A stretch of DNA of 64,000 nt, taken from positions 50,649 to 114,648 of the forward strand of contig CAZWOU010000003.1 in the NCBI GenBank assembly GCA_964635375.1, in the 5' to 3' direction. Positions 52,726 through 60,920 of the stretch are shown one piece after another (within the stretch, counting starts at the first letter, position 1; the number at the start of each line of letters is the position of its first letter). Source of the stretch: CAZMNY01 sp964635375. Its GTDB lineage: Bacteria; Planctomycetota; Planctomycetia; Pirellulales; Pirellulaceae. Under the pieces are notes generated by a model that made no database searches, was not told where the DNA came from, and was given only the letters and a program-made list of their open reading frames with translations. The position numbers and the translations under genes are program-made.

Positions 52726-54765
52726 ATGGCAGGCTCAGACATGATCGGCCTGGTCGCCGAACAACAAGACTTGAACCGCTTTCAAGACCGCAACTGGGTG
52801 GGGACATTTGAGCAATACCTCGATCTCGTTCGCGCCAATCCTGGCATTACTCGCAATGCCTACGAACGCCTGTACGACATGATCATGTCCTATGGGGTCG
52901 ATATTCAGGAGTCGTCGCGGGGCGACCGCAAGTCCCACTACCGGTTCTTTGACGATCCGGACAACCGCGGTCGCGACGCGGTCTTTGGGCTCGACAGCGA
53001 GCTGGAAATGTTGGTCAACGCGTTGAAGAGCGCGGCAGCGGGATATGGCATTGAGAAGCGGGTGCTGCTGCTGCACGGCCCCGTGGGCAGCAGCAAAAGC
53101 ACGATCGCCCGACTACTCAAGCTGGGGCTGGAATCGTACAGCGCAACCGACCAAGGCGCTCTCTACACGCTCGGCTGGGTCGGCGAGGACGGCGAGATCG
53201 CCTGGTGCCCGATGAACGAGGAACCGCTTCATCTGACGCCCGATCGTTTTCGGCCCGATTTCGAACGCATACTGAACGCCGAATGCTCCAATGGCCAACG
53301 TCGCTTGCAGATCTGTGGACAGCTCGACCCCTTCTGCCGCCACATGTACGCGGAGAAGTTGGCTCAATACGGAGGCGATTGGTCGCGAGTCGTCAAGGAT
53401 GTCCGCGTGAAGCGCGTTGTGCTCAGCGAGCAGGACCGAATAGGCATAGGGACGTTTCAACCGAAGGACGAGAAGAACCAGGATTCGACCGAGTTGACCG
53501 GCGACATCAACTATCGCAAGATCGCCGAGTTTGGCAGCGACAGCGACCCTCGAGCCTTCAACTTTGACGGTGAATTCAACGTCGCCAATCGGGGTCTGAT
53601 CGAGTTCATTGAGGTGCTCAAGTTGGACGTTGCCTTTCTCTACGACCTGCTTGGCGCCAGCCAAGAGCACAAGATCAAGCCGAAGAAGTTCGCCCAGACG
53701 GACATCGATGAGGTCATTATTGGGCACACCAACGAGCCCGAGTACCGGCGTCTTCAGAACAACGAATTCATGGAGGCATTGCGTGACCGGACGGTCAAGA
53801 TCGACATTCCCTACGTCACGCGCCTGGATGACGAAATCTTGATTTACGAAAAGGACTACAACGCTGACAAAGTACAGGGCAGGTTCATTGCTCCGCACAC
53901 GATTGAAGTCGCGGCTATGTGGGCGGTCTTAACGCGGCTTGAGGAGCCCAACAACGCAGGCCTGACTTTAATGCAGAAGATGAAGCTCTACAACGGCAAG
54001 TCATTGCCAGGATTTACCGAGGAAAACGTCAAGGAACTGCGAGAGGAATCAGCCAGCGAGGGCCTACACGGGATCTCGCCGAGGTATGTGCAGGACAAGA
54101 TCTCCAACGCCTTAGTCGCACATGCGGACGCCAATTCGATCAACCCATTTATGGTGATGAACGAACTGGAAAACGGCCTCAAGCATCATTCGCTTATCAA
54201 CAGCGAAGAGACGAAAGGCCGTTACCGCGAGCTCTTGGCCGACGTCAAGCAGGAGTATGAAAACATCGTAAAGAACGAAGTGCAGCAGGCCATTGCGGCG
54301 GATGAAGACGCTCTCAAACGACTCTGCGGAAACTACATCGACAACGTAAAGGCGTACACCCAACACGAGAAAGTAAAGAACAAGTTCACTGGGCAGTACG
54401 ACGAACCTGACGAGCGACTGATGCGCTCAATCGAAGAGAAGATCGACATTGCCGACAGTCGCAAGGATGATTTCCGTCGCGAAATCATGAACTACATCGG
54501 CGCGCTGTCAATTGACGGCAAAGTCTTCGACTACAAGACCAATGAGCGTCTCTACAAGGCGTTGCAGCTCAAGCTGTTCGAGGACCAAAAAGACTCCATC
54601 AAATTGACCAGTTTGGTGTCCAATGTCGTCGACCAAGAGGCCCAGCAAAAGATTGACGTCGTCAAGGGCCGGCTGATTCGAAACTACGGCTACGACGAAG
54701 AGAGCGCCACCGACGTGCTTCACTATGTCGCAAGCATTTTTGCCCGCGGCGACGTGAAGGACTAG
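52726..54765 (+). CDS. prkA: PrkA-type AAA serine protein kinase
   Basis: 679 residues from the ATG at 52726, five bases after AAGGAGG; the open frame upstream (to 52618) lacks a comparable site. The N-terminal PrkA AAA domain has Walker A VLLLHGPVGSSKSTIARLLK (about residues 112-131), a Trp-rich region (YTLGWVGEDGEIAWCPMNEE) and sensor-like VIIGHTNEPEYRRLQNNEFM. The C-terminal PrkA domain (about 430-679) includes HGISPRYVQDKISNALVAHA and KLFEDQKDSIKLTSLV. PrkA/YeaG phosphorylates serines and acts in starvation and spore-related stress responses, working with the DUF444 and SpoVR proteins encoded next. Full family length with no missing motif. Confidence 0.96.
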   Translation: MAGSDMIGLVAEQQDLNRFQDRNWVGTFEQYLDLVRANPGITRNAYERLYDMIMSYGVDIQESSRGDRKSHYRFFDDPDNRGRDAVFGLDSELEMLVNALKSAAAGYGIEKRVLLLHGPVGSSKSTIARLLKLGLESYSATDQGALYTLGWVGEDGEIAWCPMNEEPLHLTPDRFRPDFERILNAECSNGQRRLQICGQLDPFCRHMYAEKLAQYGGDWSRVVKDVRVKRVVLSEQDRIGIGTFQPKDEKNQDSTELTGDINYRKIAEFGSDSDPRAFNFDGEFNVANRGLIEFIEVLKLDVAFLYDLLGASQEHKIKPKKFAQTDIDEVIIGHTNEPEYRRLQNNEFMEALRDRTVKIDIPYVTRLDDEILIYEKDYNADKVQGRFIAPHTIEVAAMWAVLTRLEEPNNAGLTLMQKMKLYNGKSLPGFTEENVKELREESASEGLHGISPRYVQDKISNALVAHADANSINPFMVMNELENGLKHHSLINSEETKGRYRELLADVKQEYENIVKNEVQQAIAADEDALKRLCGNYIDNVKAYTQHEKVKNKFTGQYDEPDERLMRSIEEKIDIADSRKDDFRREIMNYIGALSIDGKVFDYKTNERLYKALQLKLFEDQKDSIKLTSLVSNVVDQEAQQKIDVVKGRLIRNYGYDEESATDVLHYVASIFARGDVKD

Positions 54766-54881
54766 ACCACTTCGCTCCCAGACCTCGGCAGCCGCTTCCA
54801 GCGGCGTTCGAGCCAACATCTCGGCGCGGAAACGCGGCTGCGGGCGAGAGTCCTCGGCTATGGCCAACAGGACCCGACGCG

Positions 54882-55985
54882 ATGGCAACACGAATCGACA
54901 ATGACCGAGCCAGATTTCGCCAAATCGTTCGCGGGCGGATTCGTCGCAATCTGCGCAAGTACATCACGCAAAGCGAAATGATCGGCCGCAAGGGCAAGGA
55001 CTTCGTCAGCATCCCGTTGCCGCAACTCGATGTGCCCCAATTCCGCTATGGGAAGAACGGGAGCGGCGGGGTGGGGCAAGGCGACGGCGAACCTGGGCAG
55101 GCCGTCGCCCCGGGAGATGGCGAATCTGGGCAAGGCCAGGCTGGCTCCGATCCCGGCGGACATGTGTTGGAAGTCGAGGTGACATTGGACGAATTGGCGG
55201 AGATGCTTGGGGACGAGTTGGAATTGCCCCGCATCGAACCGAAAGGCGAAGCCAACATCACCCAAGACAAATCGCGTTACCGAAGCATTCGCCGCGTGGG
55301 GCCCGAGTCGTTGCGGCATTTCAAGCGAACGTATGTCGCCGCACTCAAACGGCAATTGTCCGAGGGCGTCTACGCCCCCAGCAACCCTCGCGTCATTCCA
55401 ATCAAAGACGACAAGCGGTATCGCAGCTGGGAAACCGTCTCGGAACCACAGGCGAATGCCGCGGTCATCTACATGATGGACGTCTCCGGCTCGATGACTG
55501 ACCAACAAAAGGCCATCGTACGGACTGCCGCGTTCTGGATCGATACTTGGTTGAAGAGCCAATACGAGGGAGTCGAACGGCGCTATATCATCCATGACGC
55601 TGCGGCAAAGGAAGTAGATGAACACACCTTCTACCATACGCGCGAAAGCGGAGGCACCAGGATTAGCTCGGCCTATCGAGTGTGTCAAACCGTGATCGAA
55701 CGCGACTTCCCTCCGGCTGACTGGAACATCTACTGCTTTCAATTCTCGGACGGAGACAATTGGGGGGACGACACGAAGCGAGCCGTATCGATGCTCGAAG
55801 AGACGCTTGTCCCTGCTTGTAACCTCTTCTGCTACGGGCAAGTCGATAGCCCTTATGGCAGCGGCGACTTCATTCGCATCTTGAAGCCCATTCTCGATCC
55901 GCTTGAGAACGCCGCAATTCATGAGATCAAAGATAGAGACGCAATTTTTGAATGCCTCAAGTGCTTCCTAGGGAAAGGTGTTTGA
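54882..55985 (+). CDS. DUF444 (YeaH-like) protein
   Basis: 367 residues, close to the 400-430 usual for YeaH. The N-terminus DRARFRQIVRGRIRRNLRKY and SEMIGRKGKDFVSIPLPQLD is the family signature, followed by a Gly-rich linker (about 58-85). A von Willebrand A-like domain carries the MIDAS motif MDVSGSMTDQQKAIV (about residue 199) and GGTRISSAYRVCQTVIER. YeaH is the conserved partner of PrkA (YeaG) in stress response. It lies 116 bp after prkA and 44 bp before the next gene, so the four genes probably form an operon. Confidence 0.95.
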   Translation: MATRIDNDRARFRQIVRGRIRRNLRKYITQSEMIGRKGKDFVSIPLPQLDVPQFRYGKNGSGGVGQGDGEPGQAVAPGDGESGQGQAGSDPGGHVLEVEVTLDELAEMLGDELELPRIEPKGEANITQDKSRYRSIRRVGPESLRHFKRTYVAALKRQLSEGVYAPSNPRVIPIKDDKRYRSWETVSEPQANAAVIYMMDVSGSMTDQQKAIVRTAAFWIDTWLKSQYEGVERRYIIHDAAAKEVDEHTFYHTRESGGTRISSAYRVCQTVIERDFPPADWNIYCFQFSDGDNWGDDTKRAVSMLEETLVPACNLFCYGQVDSPYGSGDFIRILKPILDPLENAAIHEIKDRDAIFECLKCFLGKGV

Positions 55986-56029
55986 GCATCCCAGGAGGAG
56001 GAATGCGTCCCGCAATCCGGAGGACAACT

Positions 56030-56281
56030 ATGACTGAGATTCCCCAACGCTCGACAACATGCTATCGCGTTCAAACCGGTTTGATGGAGTTGATCGTCGA
56101 CGCCGCATCGCCAACCGAGGCGATTGTCATCGCTCGCGAACAGCTTTGCCTCGAACTGCCAAGACTCTGGGATGTGATTCAAGCTATCCCAGACGAACGA
56201 TTTGATGTCGAACTCGAGCAGGCAGCTTCCGAATCGCGCCCGTCCGAAACAAAGGACACCCTTAGCAGCGAGGCGGCGTAA
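56030..56281 (+). CDS. Small hypothetical protein in the prkA-spoVR operon
   Basis: 83 residues from the ATG at 56030 with GGAGG six bases upstream; another ATG at 56003 also follows an AGGAGGAGGA run but has no spacing. The sequence TCYRVQTGLMELIVDAASPT followed by EAIVIAREQLCLELPRLWDV suggests a small beta-alpha-beta unit with a helical middle. The tail is Ser/Glu-rich. One base separates its stop from the spoVR start, so it is translated with SpoVR and may modulate this stress module. The family is not recognised. Confidence 0.75.
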   Translation: MTEIPQRSTTCYRVQTGLMELIVDAASPTEAIVIAREQLCLELPRLWDVIQAIPDERFDVELEQAASESRPSETKDTLSSEAA

Positions 56282-56282
56282 C

Positions 56283-57842
56283 ATGGCCGCGGCCCACAAA
56301 TTCCGAGAACTCGATGAGCGACTTTCCGCGATCCAAGCGGACATGGAACGCTACGCCGCCCAATACGGGCTCGATTTCTTTCCCACCGTGTTTGAGCTCG
56401 TCGACCACGACCAGCTCAGCGCAATCGCGGCCTATGGCGGCTTTCCGACTCGCTACCCTCATTGGCGATTCGGCATGGAATACGAGCGGCTCTCGAAGGG
56501 CTATTCGTATGGACTGCAGAAGATCTACGAGCTCGTCATCAACAACGACCCTTGCTACGCGTACTTGCTGGCAAGCAACGAAATGACCGACCACAAGCTG
56601 GTGATGGCCCATGTCTATGGACATTGCGACTTCTTCAAAAACAACGCCTACTTCGCCCACACGAATCGGAAGATGATCGATGAGATGGCCAACCACGGCA
56701 ACCGGATCCGTCGTTACATGGACCGCTTCGGCGTCGACAAGGTCGAGACGTTCATTGACGCTTGCCTCAGCCTGGAAGGACTGATCGACGTCCACTCGAC
56801 TTTCATTCAGCGGCGTGACGAAGCGCGTTCGCGGTTTGACTTTCCCTCGCCAACCGAAGCGGACGAAGAGCCGCCGAAGTCGGCGAGGTTTCGCTCCAAG
56901 GACTATTTGGATTCCTTCGTTAACCCGAGAACCACAGGCACAAAGGCAACGGATGAGGAAGAAACTGCCAACTCTGGGTTGACGGCGGCCCATCCCAGCG
57001 GGGACGTCCTACAGTTCTTGCTCGAACACGCGTCCCTAACGCCGTGGCAGGCCGATATCCTCTCCATCGTTCGAGACGAGTCCTACTACTTCGCTCCCCA
57101 AGGGCAAACAAAAATCATGAATGAGGGTTGGGCCACGTTCTGGCACTCCACCATCATGACGCGGCACGGAATCGAACCTGCCGACCTCGTCTGCTACGCC
57201 GACCATTGCGCCGGAACGCTGGCGAGCTCGCCCACCCGACTGAATCCCTACAAACTGGGCGTGGAACTATTTCGGGATATTGAAGACCGCTGGAACCAAG
57301 GACGGTTTGGCAGCGAGTACGAGAACTGCGATGACATCGCCGAGAAGCGCCAATGGAACACGCGTGCCGGATTGGGGCGCGAGAAGATTTTTGAGGTGCG
57401 AAAGATACACAACGATGTGACCTTTGTCGACGAGTTTCTCACGCTAGAGTTCTGTCGTCGCCACAACATGTTCTCGTTTGGATACAACGAAAACCACGAC
57501 CAATACGAAATAGAGAGTCGACAATTCGATGCGGTCAAGCAGCAACTGCTGTTTAACCTCACCAACGCCGGACGGCCGCAAATCGTGGTCGGCGACGGCA
57601 ACCACAGGAATCGAGGCGAATTGCTGCTGCAACACAAGTACGGCGGCGTCGAGTTGAAGACGAGTTACGCCACCGGCACGCTCGCCAACTTGCACTCGCT
57701 TTGGCGACGTCCCGTCCACCTCGACACCGTGCTCGACGACCAGCCCATACGCTTGACATTCGACGGCTCAAATCACTCGAAAGAAGAACTTGCAGCACCG
57801 GAAGCGTCCGCTGGCCAGGCCGCGATCGTGATCACCAACTGA
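56283..57842 (+). CDS. spoVR: SpoVR family protein
   Basis: 519 residues, family length. It starts MAAAHKFRELDERLSAIQAD. Typical SpoVR/YcgB stretches are DFFPTVFELVDHDQLSAIAA, YGGFPTRYPHWRFGMEYERL, MAHVYGHCDFFKNNAYFAHT, MNEGWATFWHSTIMTRHG and HNDVTFVDEFLTLEFCRRHN. In Bacillus SpoVR is needed for spore cortex formation; in enterobacteria YcgB accompanies YeaG-YeaH. Planctomycetes do not form such spores, so a general stress role with PrkA and DUF444 is the likely reading. It is the last tightly linked gene of the cluster. Confidence 0.96.
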   Translation: MAAAHKFRELDERLSAIQADMERYAAQYGLDFFPTVFELVDHDQLSAIAAYGGFPTRYPHWRFGMEYERLSKGYSYGLQKIYELVINNDPCYAYLLASNEMTDHKLVMAHVYGHCDFFKNNAYFAHTNRKMIDEMANHGNRIRRYMDRFGVDKVETFIDACLSLEGLIDVHSTFIQRRDEARSRFDFPSPTEADEEPPKSARFRSKDYLDSFVNPRTTGTKATDEEETANSGLTAAHPSGDVLQFLLEHASLTPWQADILSIVRDESYYFAPQGQTKIMNEGWATFWHSTIMTRHGIEPADLVCYADHCAGTLASSPTRLNPYKLGVELFRDIEDRWNQGRFGSEYENCDDIAEKRQWNTRAGLGREKIFEVRKIHNDVTFVDEFLTLEFCRRHNMFSFGYNENHDQYEIESRQFDAVKQQLLFNLTNAGRPQIVVGDGNHRNRGELLLQHKYGGVELKTSYATGTLANLHSLWRRPVHLDTVLDDQPIRLTFDGSNHSKEELAAPEASAGQAAIVITN

Positions 57843-57916
57843 CGCGTGACGTCCGCCAGTGCGCGATCGTCTCAACGGCGGCGCGGCGTTCCATCACATA
57901 ACCGTAGGCTTTCAAC

Positions 57917-58429
57917 ATGAATATGCGAAACGCACTCGACCGCGCTCTCGCCGTCAATCCAGGCGGTCTTGCCATAGTCCGCGCCCAATACGGCTCAGCC
58001 GAACTCGATCTGTCCAGTGTGGACACCATGGCTTGCGAGCTGAGCGGAATCACCTTCTCTCCGACAGACGCCGCTGCGATCGGGCCAAGTAATTTGCGGG
58101 CGATTGCCGATGAACTCGTTGCCAAACTGAGATACTTATCCGAGCCGCTGACAGTGATCGAGTGCGACGAGGCCATTCAAGCAGCCCAACTTCGATCGTC
58201 GCCGCCGCGGCAAGACGAGAAACAGAACAAGCTCTCCTACTTCGAGTGCCTTGTCCGGCCAAGCCAACTCTCGCTCGTACGCGTTGAGCGAACAGAGGAA
58301 GGAGGCCGCCGGTTGATACCATTTCGGCTAACCCGGGAGATGCTATTGCAGGCGATCTGCGATATCGATGCGTCCTGTAAGCCGAAGCCGGTTGCCGCTC
58401 CGCCTCGAAGAGAATCTCGTCGTCGTTAG
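57917..58429 (+). CDS. Hypothetical protein downstream of spoVR
   Basis: 170 residues (an ATG two codons later is possible). Two short domains can be seen: 1 to about 95 (LAVNPGGLAIVRAQYGSAEL, with LRAIADELVAKLRYLSEPLT) and about 105-160 (KLSYFECLVRPSQLSLVRVE), ending in a basic, Pro-rich tail. The spacing from spoVR is 74 bp on the same strand, so it may be part of the same transcript. I recognise no family and see no export signal. Confidence 0.7.
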   Translation: MNMRNALDRALAVNPGGLAIVRAQYGSAELDLSSVDTMACELSGITFSPTDAAAIGPSNLRAIADELVAKLRYLSEPLTVIECDEAIQAAQLRSSPPRQDEKQNKLSYFECLVRPSQLSLVRVERTEEGGRRLIPFRLTREMLLQAICDIDASCKPKPVAAPPRRESRRR

Positions 58430-58533
58430 GGACCTCCCCAACCAAGAAGAGCGTCCTCGCGAAGAGGGACCGTTTCTGCCTTTCTCCAACGGGACACGTG
58501 CCCTCTCCCGCTCCCCACAGCCCGTGTTATCAT

Positions 58534-58548
58534 GTCAGCCTAGCTGAC
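58534..58548. promoter_or_regulatory. Palindrome upstream of hemQ
   Basis: GTCAGC-CTA-GCTGAC is a perfect 6-bp inverted repeat directly following TATCAT (58528-58533), a possible -10 box. It could be an operator for the hemQ gene 36 bases on. Confidence 0.35.
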
Positions 58549-58583
58549 TACCACACCGAGCCAAATACGCTGGAGAGCAACGT

Positions 58584-59429
58584 ATGAGCCATGGGCGCCC
58601 TGCGGTCAATTTACCGGAACCTTCCATCACGCCGACCGAAGGTTGGCATTGCACCCACATCTACTACCAGTTTGATCGCGCCGTGCTGGCAGGCATGTCA
58701 GACGACCAAGTTTGCCGAGGCCGCGCCGAAATGATCGCAGTCCTCGACCCCGCCGCCGATAACTCGCCGCAGCGTTTGCAGACGAGCATCGTCAGCGGTC
58801 ACAGAGCCGATCTGGGATTGGCGTTGATGGATCCCAATCCGTTGGTCATCGACAGTGTGCATCAGCGACTGTCCGCCTCGGCTCTCGGTCCGGCGCTGAA
58901 GAGCACCTACTCCTACGTCTCGGTCACCGAAATCTCGGAATATGTCCCCAGCGTGGAACAGTATTCAGCCCGCTTGCTCGGCGAAGGCGAGACCGCCGGA
59001 AGCCCCTCATTTGAAGCCAAAGTTAAGGACTACAAAGAGCGCGAGCCGATCATGCGGCGGCAGCGGCTCACGCCAGACTTTCCCGACTGGCCGGTCATGT
59101 GCTTCTATCCCATGAACAAGAAACGGAAGGTGGGCGAGAATTGGTTCACCTTGCCGTTCTCCGAGCGAAATAAGTTAATGTCCGAGCACGCCCGCACTGG
59201 CATGGGGTTTGCCGGAAAGGTCTTCCAGTTAATCGGTGTCGGAATCGGCCTGGACGACTGGGAATGGGGGGTCGCATTGTGGGCGCGAAACCCGGAACAC
59301 CTTACCGACATCGTCTATAAGATGCGGTTTGACGAGGCTAGCTCCAGGTACGCCGAATTCGGGCCATTCTATACCAGTTACATTTGTTCAGCCGAAGATG
59401 TGCTAGATCATTGCCTAGTGGGAACTTGA
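58584..59429 (+). CDS. hemQ: HemQ-like chlorite-dismutase-family protein (coproheme decarboxylase)
   Basis: 281 residues; GGAGAG is six bases before the ATG. The ferredoxin-like double domain of the Cld/HemQ family is visible: GWHCTHIYYQFDRAVLAGMS, TSIVSGHRADLGLALMDPN and STYSYVSVTEISEYVPSVEQ. The core is VMCFYPMNKKRKVGENWFTL, then FSERNKLMSEHARTGMGFAG, where the His is the expected axial haem ligand, and LDDWEWGVALWARNPEHL. True chlorite dismutases have a distal Arg not evident here, so coproheme III decarboxylation to haem b in the Gram-positive-type pathway is more likely. The stop overlaps the next start by one base (TGATG). Confidence 0.92.
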   Translation: MSHGRPAVNLPEPSITPTEGWHCTHIYYQFDRAVLAGMSDDQVCRGRAEMIAVLDPAADNSPQRLQTSIVSGHRADLGLALMDPNPLVIDSVHQRLSASALGPALKSTYSYVSVTEISEYVPSVEQYSARLLGEGETAGSPSFEAKVKDYKEREPIMRRQRLTPDFPDWPVMCFYPMNKKRKVGENWFTLPFSERNKLMSEHARTGMGFAGKVFQLIGVGIGLDDWEWGVALWARNPEHLTDIVYKMRFDEASSRYAEFGPFYTSYICSAEDVLDHCLVGT

Positions 59430-59860
59430 TGGGCGACGAAGACCAATACGGGAAAGACGGGCCGAGTAAGCCGGACGGTGCGGCCAATCCGTATCAGTCA
59501 CCCGTCGCCAATGAATCCGACTCGTTTCGACCTGAACACGGTCATGTCGACTATCGCGAGCCGCACCGGGGCACGCTGGTGTTGCTGCTTGGGCTCGGCG
59601 CTATGGCAGGCTTCGTGTTGTCCTTTGTCTGCTGTCTACCCATGACGTTCGCCACCGCTCCAATCGGATTGGCCGCCTGGCTGATGGCTCGCCACGACAT
59701 TCGCAAGATCGATCAAGGGTATATGGACGAACGCGGCCGCTCTCAAACTGTCCTGGGCTCGGTAATCGGGCTCACCTTCGGCATCTTTTCCCTTCTCGTC
59801 TCAATTGGCATTCTGTGCTTTGTGGCTCTGATTATCTTTGGCGCGACCTCGAGCCTCTGA
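59429..59860 (+). CDS. Small membrane protein with NPYQSP motif
   Basis: 143 residues, starting at the ATG that shares a base with the hemQ stop. The N-terminal third is hydrophilic and carries NPYQSPVANE, a motif seen near the N-terminus of many planctomycete membrane proteins. Two membrane regions follow: LVLLLGLGAMAGFVLSFVCC with FATAPIGLAAWLMA, and VLGSVIGLTFGIFSLLVSIG to the end. The layout resembles DUF4190-type small membrane proteins. Coupling to hemQ hints at a membrane-associated role in haem use, but this is only context. Confidence 0.8.
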   Translation: MGDEDQYGKDGPSKPDGAANPYQSPVANESDSFRPEHGHVDYREPHRGTLVLLLGLGAMAGFVLSFVCCLPMTFATAPIGLAAWLMARHDIRKIDQGYMDERGRSQTVLGSVIGLTFGIFSLLVSIGILCFVALIIFGATSSL

Positions 59861-59922
59861 AGAAGCTTCGAGCCTACAACTCTGAGATTATCGCGTTCGC
59901 GAAGGGCTCGCGCTTCGAGGTT

Positions 59923-60750
59923 CTAATCCGAGGGAATCAAGACCAGTCGAATGCGGGTGCCGCGAGGCGGAATTCGGCCGGGGTAGGCTTCGTAGAGCAG
60001 AGACGAATTTTCTTTGCTGCTCTTGATGGGCAGGTCCAACATCGCGCTGGGAAAATTGGACACGCAAATCAGATCCCCCGCGTCTGCCAGGTAGTGCTCG
60101 AAGGGCTTGCCATCGACCATTTCTTCCCAAAAGCCACTTCCCGCAAACACGAACGGATGCTGAATCTCTTCCTTCGTCTTAGTATTTCGAATCCACTCCT
60201 GAGCTTTGACGGAGCGGCGTTTTCCGTCTTTGTCGATCCACAAAATGTGGACATCAATCACCTGGCCATTCGCGGGAAGGTATGCCGGATCAAACTGGAC
60301 AGGTCGGCCGGCCTTGGCGCCGACCGCCAGCAGGGCCGCGTGAACGAACCGCGATGGGCAGTCGACCGAGATCACGGATTCGTGCTCCTTGGTCCCCCGA
60401 GGGCAGGCGAACATTTCCAAGACGCCACGGCTAAGACAGACCTTTCCGTCGATGACAACCCATTTTCGTTTCATGTCGACCCAGAGGCCGAACTTGTCGC
60501 TGAGAGACGTCAACCCAGTGAGTTTCGCGATCTTCACGCCAGCGGGCTTCGTCGTTTCGGGCTCCGTCGTTTCGGGCTCCGTCGCCTGGGATTTAGACAG
60601 CGCTGCTTTAGCGTCCTCAGGTAGCGGCACCGGAGTTGCCTCTGCACCGCTGGCCGGGCTGGCTTTGGGGGCCGGCTTCGGCTCTTGTCCGCTAAGCGAA
60701 GACGAAACCAAGGCAAGAGAAATCAAAGCGAGTGTGATTGATCGGTGCAA
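59923..60750 (-). CDS. Exported YdjY-type protein
   Basis: 275 residues from a TTG at 60750, preferred because GAGGAG lies 7 bases upstream and it begins a signal peptide (SITLALISLALVSSSLSGQE); ATG at 60780 is the alternative. A Pro/Ala/Glu/Thr-rich linker (about 25-75, with TEPETTEPETT) is followed by the conserved domain: KWVVIDGKVCLSRGVLEMFA, CPRGTKEHESVISVDCPSRF, VHAALLAVGAKAGRPVQFDP and the end part FVFAGSGFWEEMVDGKPFEH. YdjY in other bacteria is encoded with electron-transfer proteins; the Cys-Pro pair here would fit metal or cofactor binding, but this is inference. Confidence 0.8.
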   Translation of the reverse strand: MHRSITLALISLALVSSSLSGQEPKPAPKASPASGAEATPVPLPEDAKAALSKSQATEPETTEPETTKPAGVKIAKLTGLTSLSDKFGLWVDMKRKWVVIDGKVCLSRGVLEMFACPRGTKEHESVISVDCPSRFVHAALLAVGAKAGRPVQFDPAYLPANGQVIDVHILWIDKDGKRRSVKAQEWIRNTKTKEEIQHPFVFAGSGFWEEMVDGKPFEHYLADAGDLICVSNFPSAMLDLPIKSSKENSSLLYEAYPGRIPPRGTRIRLVLIPSD

Positions 60751-60920
60751 CTCATAGCTCCTCGTTGAAGCCGCCAGCATGTGCGGCGCAGCAAATAACT
60801 GCAATCGCCAACGCTCGGGGTGCATTCAATGCGGTGGTTGGTAAGATACCGGATTGCGATCACCTGACCGTTCCCCTATCTCTTCAAGTCTAGTTCGGCT
60901 TTCTCGCAACGCGGAACCAT

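Noticed and set aside
53113..53898. 261-codon frame antisense to prkA
   Set aside because: Shadow of prkA; no recognisable protein features.
54858..55922. Long open frame (354 codons) on the strand opposite the DUF444 gene
   Set aside because: It mirrors the DUF444 gene and has no ribosome site or domain pattern; codon bias of the true gene keeps the opposite frame open.
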